From positions 1-45,825 of the forward strand of contig JAXISZ010000014.1 of NCBI GenBank assembly GCA_034680345.1: a stretch of DNA of 45,825 bases. The letters run 5' to 3'. The DNA is from SXZD01 sp034680345. GTDB taxonomy: Bacteria > Pseudomonadota > Gammaproteobacteria > Burkholderiales > Burkholderiaceae_B. A model generated the notes under the pieces. It saw only the letters and a list, made by a program, of their open reading frames with translations, was not told the origin of the DNA and did no database searches. Below are positions 26,956 through 35,430 of the stretch, one piece after another (positions within the stretch are counted from its first letter, which is position 1; every line of letters begins with the position of its first letter). Both the position numbers and the translations under genes were made by a program.

Positions 26956-28110
26956 TTAACGCAATTTCAAAGTTGAAAGACCAACCAACACCAACATCAT
27001 TGTAATAATCCAAAATCGAACCACCACTTGTGTTTCTTTCCAACCGGATAGCTCATAGTGGTGGTGCAACGGCGCCATTCGAAATATTCGCTTACCGCCA
27101 CTGTACTTAAAATACAGCACTTGAATCATGACTGATAATGTTTCTGCAACAAATACCCCGCCCATAATAAACAAAACAATTTCCTGACGGACAATCACAG
27201 CAACCGCACCCAGTGCACCGCCAAGAGCTAAAGCACCCACATCACCCATGAAAACCTGAGCGGGATACGCATTAAACCAAAGAAAAGCCAAACCAGCGCC
27301 CACCATAGCCGCCAAGAAAACAGTTAATTCGCCGGCACCCGGCACAAAGGGTAACAATAGATATTTTGAATACACCGCATTACCAGCAACATAGGCAAAA
27401 ATAGCCAAAGCAACAGCCACCAAAACCGTTGGCATAATAGCCAAACCATCTAAACCATCGGTTAAATTTACAGCATTACTTGTGCCTACAATCACAAAAT
27501 AACTCAAAACAATAAAGCCCAAAATACCCAATGGATAACTTATGGTTTTAAAAAAGGGAACGATTAAATCAGCCCGATCGGGCAATGCTATTGAAAAATT
27601 ATTACTCACCCATTTTACAAAAACGTCCCCAACCACTTCATTGGATCCAGCTGCTATTGCAAAAGCCAAATAAGACGCCGCAGCCAAACCAATCACTGAC
27701 TGCCAAAAATATTTCCATTTTGCAGGCAATCCTTTAGGGTTGCGACGCGCCACTTTGCGATAATCATCAACCCAACCAATCCAACCATACCCCATAGTTA
27801 CAATCAAAACCACCCATACAAAACGATTGCTTAAATCTGCCCACAATAAAGTTGATAATCCGATCGAGAGCAATACCAACACTCCACCCATTGTTGGTGT
27901 ACCCGCCTTAGCCAAATGTGTCTGCGGGCCATCGTCACGTACCGACTGCCCAATTTTATACTCAGTCAGCTTACGAATTACTGCCGGACCAAATAATAAA
28001 CCGAACAATAAGGCCGTTCCACAAGCTAAAACAGCGCGTAAAGACAAGTAATTAAACACTGCAAACCCACGAATATCCTCCGCCAACCAACGGGCCAATT
28101 CAAGCAGCAT
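26956..28110 (-). CDS. mraY: MraY, lipid I synthase
   Basis: MraY transfers phospho-MurNAc-pentapeptide to undecaprenyl phosphate, making lipid I. The ten-helix membrane protein (384 residues) has TPTMGGVLVL, WVDDYRKVARRNPKGL, NAVNLTDGLDGLAI and the cytoplasmic APLHHHYELSGWKE motif. ATG 28110 is chosen because GGAGGTG lies just before it and relatives begin MLL; an ATG at 28122 is also in frame. It starts inside the last codons of murF. Confidence 0.97.
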   Translation of the reverse strand: MLLELARWLAEDIRGFAVFNYLSLRAVLACGTALLFGLLFGPAVIRKLTEYKIGQSVRDDGPQTHLAKAGTPTMGGVLVLLSIGLSTLLWADLSNRFVWVVLIVTMGYGWIGWVDDYRKVARRNPKGLPAKWKYFWQSVIGLAAASYLAFAIAAGSNEVVGDVFVKWVSNNFSIALPDRADLIVPFFKTISYPLGILGFIVLSYFVIVGTSNAVNLTDGLDGLAIMPTVLVAVALAIFAYVAGNAVYSKYLLLPFVPGAGELTVFLAAMVGAGLAFLWFNAYPAQVFMGDVGALALGGALGAVAVIVRQEIVLFIMGGVFVAETLSVMIQVLYFKYSGGKRIFRMAPLHHHYELSGWKETQVVVRFWIITMMLVLVGLSTLKLR

Positions 28111-29554
28111 GAACACCTCCATCGTTTTGGCTCTCTTTTACTAGCGCCTGCACAACCCGCTCCATTCTCATGAACCGTGAACCTTTTATTAAAATTGAAT
28201 TTGGCCTGTCAATTATTGTTGGCACAAGATAGTCCAACAACGCTTCAACATGATCAAAATGCACCGCCCCTGCACCGAATGTGTAAGCGGTTTGTTTTGC
28301 CAAGTCGCCCAAAGTTAAAACACAATCTATCCCCTGATTTCTGGCATAAAATCCCAAATCCTTATGAAATTCCTCCCCCTGGTCGCCCACCTCACCCATA
28401 TCACCTAAAACCAAATACGTTGGTTTAGGCAAACAGGCCAAAGTGCGTATAGCAGCCTCTACGGAATCGGGGTTCGCATTGTATGTATCGTCAATTAAAA
28501 CGCCACCAAAAGAATTTTTTACGCTTTGCATCCGCCCTTGAACAGGCTCAAACGCAGCCAAAGCGCTAGCAATACTGCCAGCATCGCACCCCACTACCCA
28601 AGCACAACATGCTGCTGACAAAGCATTTAAAGCATTATGCTGGCCCAACAACTGCATTTTAAATGCAAGCACACCCCAAGGACCTTCTAAAACAACGGAC
28701 ATACCCTCAGCGCTTATCTGTGCTGACACTGCGGTTGAAGAACTCTGAATTTCTTCTGAAAATTTTATCAATTCATTCTTTAAAGCAAAGCAAATGCGTT
28801 GCCGGCCTGCAGATAAAATAGTCCATAGGTTTGAATATTCATCCACCGCCGGATATATCGCACAACCATTGTCTGGCAAAAAGGACAGCACGGTACCATT
28901 TTCTTGAGCAACCGCAGCCACTGTCTCCATAAACGCCTGGTGCTCACGCTGTGCATTATTAACCAGCGCCACTGTTGGTCGAACTATTGCCGCCAAATTT
29001 GCAATCTCACCAGGACGGTTCATACCCATTTCAATCACAGCAACGCGATGTTGCGAATTCAATTCAAACAATGTATGTGGCACACCAATATCATTGTTTA
29101 AATTTCCTCGCGTCGCTAAAACAGCATGCTCTCCATAATAAACTCGCAAAATAGCGGCAACCATTTCTTTTGTGGTTGTCTTACCATTACTGCCTGTCAC
29201 AGCCAACACAGGCAATTGAAACCGCCCACGCCAAGCGGCTGCCAAGCAAGCCAAAGCTTTTCGCGTATCAGTAACCACCCATTGTGTACAGTCCAACTCC
29301 AGGGCACGCTCAACCAACACCGCTGAAACGCCTTGCTTTAACACCTGCAAAACAAAATGGTGCGCATCAAAACGCTCTCCCCGAAGAGCAACAAAAACAT
29401 CGCCACAAGCAGCTACGCGACTATCTGTCACAATAGAATGAACAGAAAAAATCTTATCGCCCAGTGTTTTAACCAACAAACCCGCTGCTTTTAACGCGGC
29501 CAAAACTAAACCGCTATCCCAATTTAAGATCGGTTTTCCTAAAGGTGTACTCAT
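28100..29554 (-). CDS. murF: MurF, UDP-MurNAc-tripeptide--D-Ala-D-Ala ligase
   Basis: MurF attaches the D-Ala-D-Ala made by Ddl, completing the UDP-MurNAc-pentapeptide. The 484-residue Mur ligase has FSVHSIVTDSRVAACGDVFVAL in the N-terminal domain. The P-loop VTGSNGKTTTKEM contains Lys125, VIEMGMNRPGEIANL is the second signature, and DDTYNANPDSVEAA begins the C-terminal domain. ATGA overlap with the murE stop; the 3' end overlaps the mraY start. Confidence 0.97.
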   Translation of the reverse strand: MSTPLGKPILNWDSGLVLAALKAAGLLVKTLGDKIFSVHSIVTDSRVAACGDVFVALRGERFDAHHFVLQVLKQGVSAVLVERALELDCTQWVVTDTRKALACLAAAWRGRFQLPVLAVTGSNGKTTTKEMVAAILRVYYGEHAVLATRGNLNNDIGVPHTLFELNSQHRVAVIEMGMNRPGEIANLAAIVRPTVALVNNAQREHQAFMETVAAVAQENGTVLSFLPDNGCAIYPAVDEYSNLWTILSAGRQRICFALKNELIKFSEEIQSSSTAVSAQISAEGMSVVLEGPWGVLAFKMQLLGQHNALNALSAACCAWVVGCDAGSIASALAAFEPVQGRMQSVKNSFGGVLIDDTYNANPDSVEAAIRTLACLPKPTYLVLGDMGEVGDQGEEFHKDLGFYARNQGIDCVLTLGDLAKQTAYTFGAGAVHFDHVEALLDYLVPTIIDRPNSILIKGSRFMRMERVVQALVKESQNDGGVHAA

Positions 29555-31116
29555 TTTGATATTTGCTCTTGGGTCAATATGTCAATTACACTTTGTTCGT
29601 CACTGAAGGCCAATGTATATTGCGCAAACTCCTGCCCCTGCTCGTGGCCTTTTCCGGCCAACAACACAACATCCTGAACTGATACCTGAGCAAAAACCAC
29701 CTTAATAGCTTGCAAACGGTCAACTTCAAGATGTACATTTGATAGAGTCGCGCCATCAACACTGGCGCAGCCATTGAGGATGGCTTGTGCGATTTGCATC
29801 GGATCTTCGCCGCGAGGATTATCTGAGGTTATCACGAGTCGATCTGCCCAGCGCACAGCAATTGCCCCCATCAATGGACGCTTACCTGGATCGCGATCTC
29901 CGCCGCAGCCAAACACACACCAAAGGCGCCCTTGTCTTTCTTGTGCAATAACACGCAGCGTTTTTAGAACCTTTTCCAGTGCATCTGGCGTATGCGCATA
30001 ATCAACCACCACCATCGGCGCCAACGGATCTAAGTGCTGCAGTTGCAAGACAAACATCCGCCCCGGAGGCGGGCTAATTACCCTCAAACTATCAAATGCT
30101 TTTTCAAAAGAATAGCCCAAAGCCAATAGAATACCCAACACCACGGCTAAATTTTCAACATTAAACCGTCCAATCACGGGCACTCGAATTTGCAGATGTT
30201 GTCCTTGATACCAAGCGTCTAAAAACGTACCATCGCCTTTTGTCAGACCACTCAAAACCAAACCCGTTAACCCCTCTAAAGCCTCTATAGCACTTAACGA
30301 ACTGGCCACGGGAAAAACTGTAATACCACAGTGCTGAGCTGTTTTTATAAACTCTAAAGCAACTGGATCATCCATATTAACCACCATAGCGCGCAAACCC
30401 GACCATTGCGCTAAATTTAATTTAGCCTGTAGGTATGCCGACATATCGCCATGATAATCTAAGTGATCACGAGAAAAATTTGTGAATGCGCCAACAGCCA
30501 ATTCACAACCCCGCAAACGCCCCTGCTCCAGCCCAATTGAAGAAGCTTCTAATGCCACTGCTTGAGCGCCTTGCCGCACCAATTGCGAAAGCGCCGTCTG
30601 CAGTGCTACCTCATCAGGAGTGGTTAAGCCAGTTGAATTTAAATGTCCCTCAACAAAACCAACCCCTAAAGTTCCAATCACAGCACAGCGGCAACCCAAC
30701 GCCGTTAAGGTTTGAGCCACCCAACACGTTACCGATGTTTTACCATTTGTGCCTGTCACCGCTATTAAAGGTAGCGACAACAGGTGATTAGCAAGCAAGC
30801 GATGCGCCAACTCACCAGCATAACGACGCAAACCATGAACAATAAAAACAGGACAACTTAACAATGATAACTGCTGCTGAATTGACTGAGTTAAACCCTC
30901 AGCATCAACAAAGAGCGCTGACAAACCCAAACTAACCAATTGAGGCACAGCTAGTCGAGAGTCATACCGTGCGCCCTTCCAGGCAAAGAAAACATCTCCT
31001 GTCCTTGCTAGGCGGGTATCAGCAACACAAGCAAACCCCTCTGGCAAACTGACCTGGTCCAAAAATGCCCCAAGTAACTGATCGATGTTGTCAAACTCTG
31101 TACTAGAGTTGATCAC
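29551..31116 (-). CDS. murE: MurE, UDP-MurNAc-L-Ala-D-Glu--meso-diaminopimelate ligase
   Basis: MurE adds the third stem residue. The P-loop is VTGTNGKTSVTCW (Lys126). The DNPRGEDP motif at 432-439 is the signature of enzymes that add meso-diaminopimelate rather than lysine, so the cell wall is predicted to be the mDAP type. VVDYAHTPDALEKVL is also conserved. It has 521 residues. The start is GTG 31116, overlapping the ftsI stop in a GTGA junction. Confidence 0.97.
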   Translation of the reverse strand: MINSSTEFDNIDQLLGAFLDQVSLPEGFACVADTRLARTGDVFFAWKGARYDSRLAVPQLVSLGLSALFVDAEGLTQSIQQQLSLLSCPVFIVHGLRRYAGELAHRLLANHLLSLPLIAVTGTNGKTSVTCWVAQTLTALGCRCAVIGTLGVGFVEGHLNSTGLTTPDEVALQTALSQLVRQGAQAVALEASSIGLEQGRLRGCELAVGAFTNFSRDHLDYHGDMSAYLQAKLNLAQWSGLRAMVVNMDDPVALEFIKTAQHCGITVFPVASSLSAIEALEGLTGLVLSGLTKGDGTFLDAWYQGQHLQIRVPVIGRFNVENLAVVLGILLALGYSFEKAFDSLRVISPPPGRMFVLQLQHLDPLAPMVVVDYAHTPDALEKVLKTLRVIAQERQGRLWCVFGCGGDRDPGKRPLMGAIAVRWADRLVITSDNPRGEDPMQIAQAILNGCASVDGATLSNVHLEVDRLQAIKVVFAQVSVQDVVLLAGKGHEQGQEFAQYTLAFSDEQSVIDILTQEQISK

Positions 31117-32849
31117 ATGCTCTCCTTAACCAAATTTGGCAGCATAACAAGCTGTTTAAATGGACCATCTGGGGGCACTTGCAAATGCCTTAAAGAAGAC
31201 TGCACAATATTGGCAAAAATAGGCGCTGCAACCTCTCCGCCGTAATGCTTGCCTGCGCTGGGCTCGTCAATCATCACCGCCACCAGCAAACGTGGATTCG
31301 AAGCGGGCGCAAACCCAACAAAAGACGAAATGTATTTATTTACATATCGCCCGCCTTCCTGTTTATGAGCTGTGCCTGTTTTACCTGCTACCCGATAACC
31401 TGTTACTTGAGATTTAGGCGCGGTGCCTCCTGGGGCAGCGGCCATCTCCAGCATTTTGCGCACAGCCTGAGCTGTTTCAGGAGAAAACACTTGAACTGGC
31501 TGCAGCGCCTGATCTACTTTTAAAAAGGAAATAGGCAAAACAGCGCCATTTGAAGTAAAAACTGTATAAGCACGGGCCAATTGAATCAAAGACACTGACA
31601 TACCATGACCATAAGACATGGTTGCTTGTTCTATCGGCTTCCAAGTCTTCCAAGGACGCACTCTGCCAGCAACTGCACCAGGAAAACCTAAATTAGGTGC
31701 CTGACCGAAGCCCACGTCCATAAACATACCCCACATTTGCTCTGGTTCAAGACGCAACGCTACTTTTGAAGTACCAACATTACTTGACTTTTGCAAAACC
31801 TCTTCCAAAGTTAATGCTCCGTGCGGATGCGCGTCTGATATGGTTGCAGAACCAATGGTTAAACGCCCAGGAGCAGTTTGAATTACGGTTGACGGCTTAA
31901 ATAAACCCGTTTCAATACCCAAAGCAATTGTAAAAGGCTTCATTGTTGAGCCGGGTTCAAACGTATCTGTTAGTACACGGTTACGTAACTGAGCCCCTGT
32001 CAACAACGAACGGTCATTAGGATCGTAGGTTGGAAAATTTGACAAAGCCAATACTTCGCCTGTTTTGGTATCAATGACAACCACTCCACCGGCTTTTGCG
32101 CGATGCTCCTCTACTGCATTTCGCAAATACAAATTTGCAAAATATTGAATTTTTAAATCAATAGATAGCGTTAAATCCTTGCCGTTAACCGGAGGCTTAA
32201 TCTCTCTCAAATCTTCTACAATTCGCCCCAATCGGTCGCGCACCACATTGCGCTCGCCAGGAGTGCCTGATAAATACTGCTGGTATGTCAGCTCAACCCC
32301 TTCTTGCCCAATATCCTCTACATTGGTAAAACCAACAACGTGAGCCAAGCCGCTACCCTCTGGATATTGACGACGATACTCAGGCAAACTTCCCAAACCT
32401 TGAATGCGCAACGCTTGAATTTGCTCTGCCACAGCCATTGGAACCTGTCGCTTTAAGTAAACAAAAGTTTTGCTTTCCTTGGCAATTTTGTCTCGCAAAG
32501 TCTCTACCTCAAAACCTAACAAGGTAGCCAAACTTTTTAACTGTGGCTCTGAAGGGTTAAACTCTCGTGCGTCATACCAAACTGAGCGAGCCGGCAAACT
32601 TGAAGCAACAACCACGCCATTGCGATCCAATATTCGACCGCGATTAGCAGGAAGCGTAAGCGTGCGCTCCATTCGAATTCTACCCTGACCCTGTAAGAAG
32701 TCATCGTTAAACACCTGCAAATAGGCCGCTCTTGCCAACAATATGCCAAAAACAAAAAACATAAATAGCAACAAAAGCCGAGAACGCCACACAGGCAAGC
32801 CATGCCGCAATAGCTCTGTCGAACTACAGAACCGAATTGAGCGGGTCAT
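31113..32849 (-). CDS. ftsI: FtsI (PBP3), septal peptidoglycan transpeptidase
   Basis: FtsI cross-links septal peptidoglycan and is a beta-lactam target. The 578-residue class B penicillin-binding protein has a membrane helix at about 23-44 and a pedestal domain. The transpeptidase triad is intact: S301-T-M-K304, S355-S-N and K490-T-G. ANRGRILDRNG (68-78) is the usual N-terminal block. It overlaps ftsL upstream (ATGA) and murE downstream (GTGA). Confidence 0.97.
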   Translation of the reverse strand: MTRSIRFCSSTELLRHGLPVWRSRLLLLFMFFVFGILLARAAYLQVFNDDFLQGQGRIRMERTLTLPANRGRILDRNGVVVASSLPARSVWYDAREFNPSEPQLKSLATLLGFEVETLRDKIAKESKTFVYLKRQVPMAVAEQIQALRIQGLGSLPEYRRQYPEGSGLAHVVGFTNVEDIGQEGVELTYQQYLSGTPGERNVVRDRLGRIVEDLREIKPPVNGKDLTLSIDLKIQYFANLYLRNAVEEHRAKAGGVVVIDTKTGEVLALSNFPTYDPNDRSLLTGAQLRNRVLTDTFEPGSTMKPFTIALGIETGLFKPSTVIQTAPGRLTIGSATISDAHPHGALTLEEVLQKSSNVGTSKVALRLEPEQMWGMFMDVGFGQAPNLGFPGAVAGRVRPWKTWKPIEQATMSYGHGMSVSLIQLARAYTVFTSNGAVLPISFLKVDQALQPVQVFSPETAQAVRKMLEMAAAPGGTAPKSQVTGYRVAGKTGTAHKQEGGRYVNKYISSFVGFAPASNPRLLVAVMIDEPSAGKHYGGEVAAPIFANIVQSSLRHLQVPPDGPFKQLVMLPNLVKESM

Positions 32850-33148
32850 CGGCTAGCCTCCGCAGCAGATTGAAATTGATTCAAACCCTGCAAAGTAACG
32901 TAACGGGTTTGCAAACCAACCGGCATACGCAACTTCAATTGCGTGCGAGCAACTTCCTCAACCCGGGTGCCTTTACTGAACGCCACTTGCTCTACTTGCA
33001 GCTGCGACCAATCATTTTCCAATTGACGTTCAACTTGAGCCGCCCGCCCCAACCCCACAAATAATCCACGGGCCTTGTGCTGGATGGCCACCACCAATAA
33101 ACTACAAATTACAATCAAAACCATCATCAATACATTCAAACGCCCCAT
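32846..33148 (-). CDS. ftsL: FtsL, small bitopic divisome protein
   Basis: FtsL forms the FtsQLB complex that activates FtsWI. The 100-residue protein has one membrane helix at about 5-23 followed by a periplasmic coiled-coil region (QVERQLENDWSQLQVEQVAF). Sequence conservation is low in this family, so the call rests on size, topology and position between rsmH and ftsI. A very G-rich ribosome site (about seven Gs) lies before the ATG. Confidence 0.92.
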   Translation of the reverse strand: MGRLNVLMMVLIVICSLLVVAIQHKARGLFVGLGRAAQVERQLENDWSQLQVEQVAFSKGTRVEEVARTQLKLRMPVGLQTRYVTLQGLNQFQSAAEASR

Positions 33149-33164
33149 AACCCCCCCCTATACG

Positions 33165-34091
33165 CTATATTTTTTCTGCAATTCGTAAAGTTGCAGATCG
33201 CGCACGAGGATTTAGCTCGCACTCACGTTCACTGGGATGAATGCGAGCCACTTTCCTCATTGTGGGCACAGGAGCCTGTACAGGCAGCCGCCGCAACTTA
33301 ACATCTTGATAAGCTTCAGGCTTAGCGCGTTTGTCAATAAACTGCTTAACCATGCGATCTTCTAGCGAATGAAATGAAATCACCACCAACCGACCACCAG
33401 GTTTTAAAATAGAAAAAGCCGCGTCTAAACCTTGCTGGAGCTGCGTAAGCTCCTGGTTAACATAAATCCGTAAAGCTTGAAAGGTACGCGTCGCTGGGTT
33501 CTGCCCTGGCTGACGCGTCCTGACCGCAGCAGCCACGATGTCGGCAAGCTGCCCTGTGGTAAGGATTGCCCCCTTTTGGCGACTAGCAACAATCGCTGTT
33601 GCAACCTGAAAAGCATACCGTTCTTCTCCATAATTTTTAATTACCTCAGCCAATTCGCGCACCGATGCGCTATTCACAAAATCAGCGGCAGATAAGCCAC
33701 AACCAGGGTCCATACGCATATCCAAGGGCCCATCAAACCGAAAACTAAAACCCCGCTCTGGTGCGTCTAATTGAGGAGATGAAACGCCAATATCCATCAT
33801 AATCCCATCGACTGCGTGGTTAAAAAGATGCTGTTGCAAGAGAATATCAACTTCAGCAAATGCACCATGTAAACCTTTAAAACGCTTATCCTGAATACTG
33901 GACATAGCCAAAACAGCCTGCGGATCACGATCAAGCGCAAATAGTTGCGCGCCGCCACCAAGCCCCGACAGCAAAGCGCGTGAATGCCCGCCGCGTCCAA
34001 AAGTGCAGTCAACATAGACGCCATCTGGCCATAAAGCCAAGTGCTCAACAACTTCGTCCAATAAAACTGGAATATGCACACACGCTGTCAC
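33165..34091 (-). CDS. rsmH: RsmH, 16S rRNA (cytosine1402-N4) methyltransferase
   Basis: RsmH (MraW) methylates N4 of C1402 in the 16S rRNA decoding centre with S-adenosylmethionine. The 308-residue protein has HIPVLLDEVVEHL at the start, the SAM motif VDCTFGRGGHSRALL, MMDIGVSSPQLD and the C-terminal VISFHSLEDRMVKQF. The start is GTG 34091, two bases after the mraZ stop codon. Confidence 0.97.
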   Translation of the reverse strand: MTACVHIPVLLDEVVEHLALWPDGVYVDCTFGRGGHSRALLSGLGGGAQLFALDRDPQAVLAMSSIQDKRFKGLHGAFAEVDILLQQHLFNHAVDGIMMDIGVSSPQLDAPERGFSFRFDGPLDMRMDPGCGLSAADFVNSASVRELAEVIKNYGEERYAFQVATAIVASRQKGAILTTGQLADIVAAAVRTRQPGQNPATRTFQALRIYVNQELTQLQQGLDAAFSILKPGGRLVVISFHSLEDRMVKQFIDKRAKPEAYQDVKLRRLPVQAPVPTMRKVARIHPSERECELNPRARSATLRIAEKI

Positions 34092-34093
34092 GG

Positions 34094-34525
34094 TTAAAAA
34101 GACAACCCATTTAATAATTCAGACATACCCGCATCAATGGCTTTTTGTTCTGCTTGGACATACAAACAACTGTCCCATACCTCAAAATGGCCGCCAACCC
34201 CCAACAACACAACCTCACGGGTTAACTTTGCATACCCCCGCAACTCAGGAGAAATTAAAATTCGACCCGCAGCATCCATTTCAACATCCGCCGCCGAACC
34301 CAAAAAAAAACGCTTAACTGCTGCACCATTCATGGGCAACGCTGTGACAGCAGCCTGCAAACGTTCCCAAGCTTGCCGCGGAAGCATCTGCAAACAACCG
34401 TCAGGATGCTTTGTTAATGTGAGCTGACCCTGACAAATTTCCAGAAGCACATCACGATGCTTTTGAGGGATACTCATCCGCCCTTTAGCATCCATAGACA
34501 ACGCGCTGGCACCCTGAAAGATCAC
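34094..34525 (-). CDS. mraZ: MraZ, transcriptional regulator of the dcw cluster
   Basis: MraZ is a SpoVT/AbrB-type DNA-binding protein that forms ring oligomers and represses its own operon in E. coli. Two half-domains carry the paired signatures ALSMDAKGRMSIP (9-21 or so) and VEMDAAGRILISPELR in the second half. I choose GTG 34525, which gives MIFQGASALS like relatives (143 residues). An open frame extends back to 34606, but that stretch contains the predicted promoter and MraZ boxes, so it is not coding. Confidence 0.94.
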   Translation of the reverse strand: MIFQGASALSMDAKGRMSIPQKHRDVLLEICQGQLTLTKHPDGCLQMLPRQAWERLQAAVTALPMNGAAVKRFFLGSAADVEMDAAGRILISPELRGYAKLTREVVLLGVGGHFEVWDSCLYVQAEQKAIDAGMSELLNGLSF

Positions 34526-34534
34526 GTCATTTAC

Positions 34535-34568
34535 CCCATATTTTCCCACAAAATACCAAATTTTCCCA
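34535..34568 (-). promoter_or_regulatory. MraZ operator: four TGGG-type repeats with 10-bp period
   Basis: On the minus strand TGGG occurs at the complements of 34565-34568, 34545-34548 and 34535-34538, with TGGT at 34555-34558, all spaced exactly 10 bp apart. E. coli MraZ binds TGGGN repeats separated by 5 bp, which is the same period. The repeats lie between the predicted promoter and the mraZ start, where binding would block transcription or early elongation of the dcw operon. Confidence 0.85.
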
Positions 34569-34577
34569 CTAAACCAC

Positions 34578-34606
34578 ACTTTACGCAAAGCAAAGCACCA
34601 GGTCAA
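34578..34606 (-). promoter_or_regulatory. Predicted sigma70-type promoter of the dcw operon
   Basis: On the minus strand TTGACC (complement of 34601-34606) and TAAAGT (complement of 34578-34583) are separated by exactly 17 bp, close to TTGACA-17-TATAAT. The transcript would start near 34571, immediately before the first MraZ repeat. This is the only convincing promoter found upstream of mraZ. Confidence 0.75.
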
Positions 34607-34676
34607 GGTAATAACCAGAAATAAGCTTTTTCCAAGAAAGACTTAGCGTAGAAAAACAAACCCAAACAAAAAAATA

Positions 34677-34699
34677 TTTAACAAAATCATTTTGTTAAA
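34677..34699 (-). terminator. A/T-rich hairpin with U-tract after rnpB
   Basis: TTTAACAAAAT (34677-34687) and its exact reverse complement (34689-34699) flank a single base. On the minus strand the hairpin is followed by a run rich in U (TATTTTTTTG), so it may terminate the rnpB transcript about 115 bases past the mature 3' end. The stem has only one G-C pair per arm side, which is weak for a terminator; an operator role is possible. Confidence 0.5.
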
Positions 34700-34812
34700 C
34701 AAAAAGGGAATGTGTAAAATTTTTAAGCAAAAATATGCCGAGCAGCACAAGTAAGCAAAGAGCATTAAGCTGCGGGATTAAAAAATAAAAGAAAAATTGA
34801 ATGTTAGAAGAA

Positions 34813-35219
34813 GGAAGTGTCTCGATAAGCCGGATTCTGTTCAGATTTAATCTGTGGCAACCATTCCTCTGGGCCAAAAGTTACCCTTTGGCTCTAGCCA
34901 CCTACCCGCACACTCCAGGGGGCCCCTTTAATCATTTCCGCAAAACTGCTTCCACGAGACATGTGCCTATTTGGTGTTGCTCCGAGTGGGGTTTACCTTG
35001 CCCGCTGCGTCACCGCTGCGGCGGTGGTCTCTTACACCACCGGTTCGCCCTTGCCTGTGCACTGTTTACACAATGCCATTGGCGGTTTGTTTTCTGTTGC
35101 ACTTTCCGTCGCCTTGGGTCTTTCGACTTGCTGCGCCTGGCTGTTAGCCAGCACTCTGCCCTTTGGAGTCCGGACTTTCCTCTGCAGCAAAAACTGCAGC
35201 GGCTGCCTGATCCACTTCC
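34813..35219 (-). ncRNA. rnpB: RNase P RNA (class A)
   Basis: This is the catalytic RNA that removes 5' leaders from pre-tRNAs. The minus strand shows the class A core: GAGGAAAGTCCGGACTCC near the 5' end, AGGGCAG followed by a GGCTAACAGCC-type hairpin, and ACAGAATCCGGCTTATCGAG near the 3' end. The two termini pair as GGAAGTG/CACTTCC (35213-35219 with 34813-34819), giving helix P1 and setting the ends at about 407 nt. Several open frames cross this region on both strands and are not genes. It is unusual only in lying directly upstream of the dcw cluster. Confidence 0.95.
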
Positions 35220-35225
35220 AAAGTG

Positions 35226-35231
35226 ATAGTA
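35226..35231 (-). promoter_or_regulatory. Candidate -10 box of rnpB
   Basis: The complement of 35226-35231 is TACTAT, about seven bases before the predicted RNase P RNA 5' end at 35219. The -35 region (around GTGAAA, 17 bases further up) is a poor match. Position relative to the RNA end is the main support. Confidence 0.4.
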
Positions 35232-35430
35232 ACAGGCTGTTGATTATTTTCACTAGGTTTTACTTGCCTAGATGACCTAAAAACCAATTTATTGTTGTAA
35301 AAATGAAGATTTTGATTGTCATACCACCAACAAGGCACCCCAAAAACAGGAAAAGAAGATAATTGCCTAGGATTGGAAAGTTTTTTCAACCTCAAAGGTA
35401 CATAACATGGATCGTCTAACCCACATACTA

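Noticed and set aside
34526..34606. N-terminal extension of mraZ to an ATG at 34606
   Set aside because: The extra 27 codons cover the promoter -10 and the MraZ boxes, and relatives begin at the MIFQGAS-like start.
34801..35275. Open frames on both strands through 34801-35275 that could be taken for proteins
   Set aside because: The stretch is RNase P RNA, with conserved core sequence and pairing termini; the frames are incidental.
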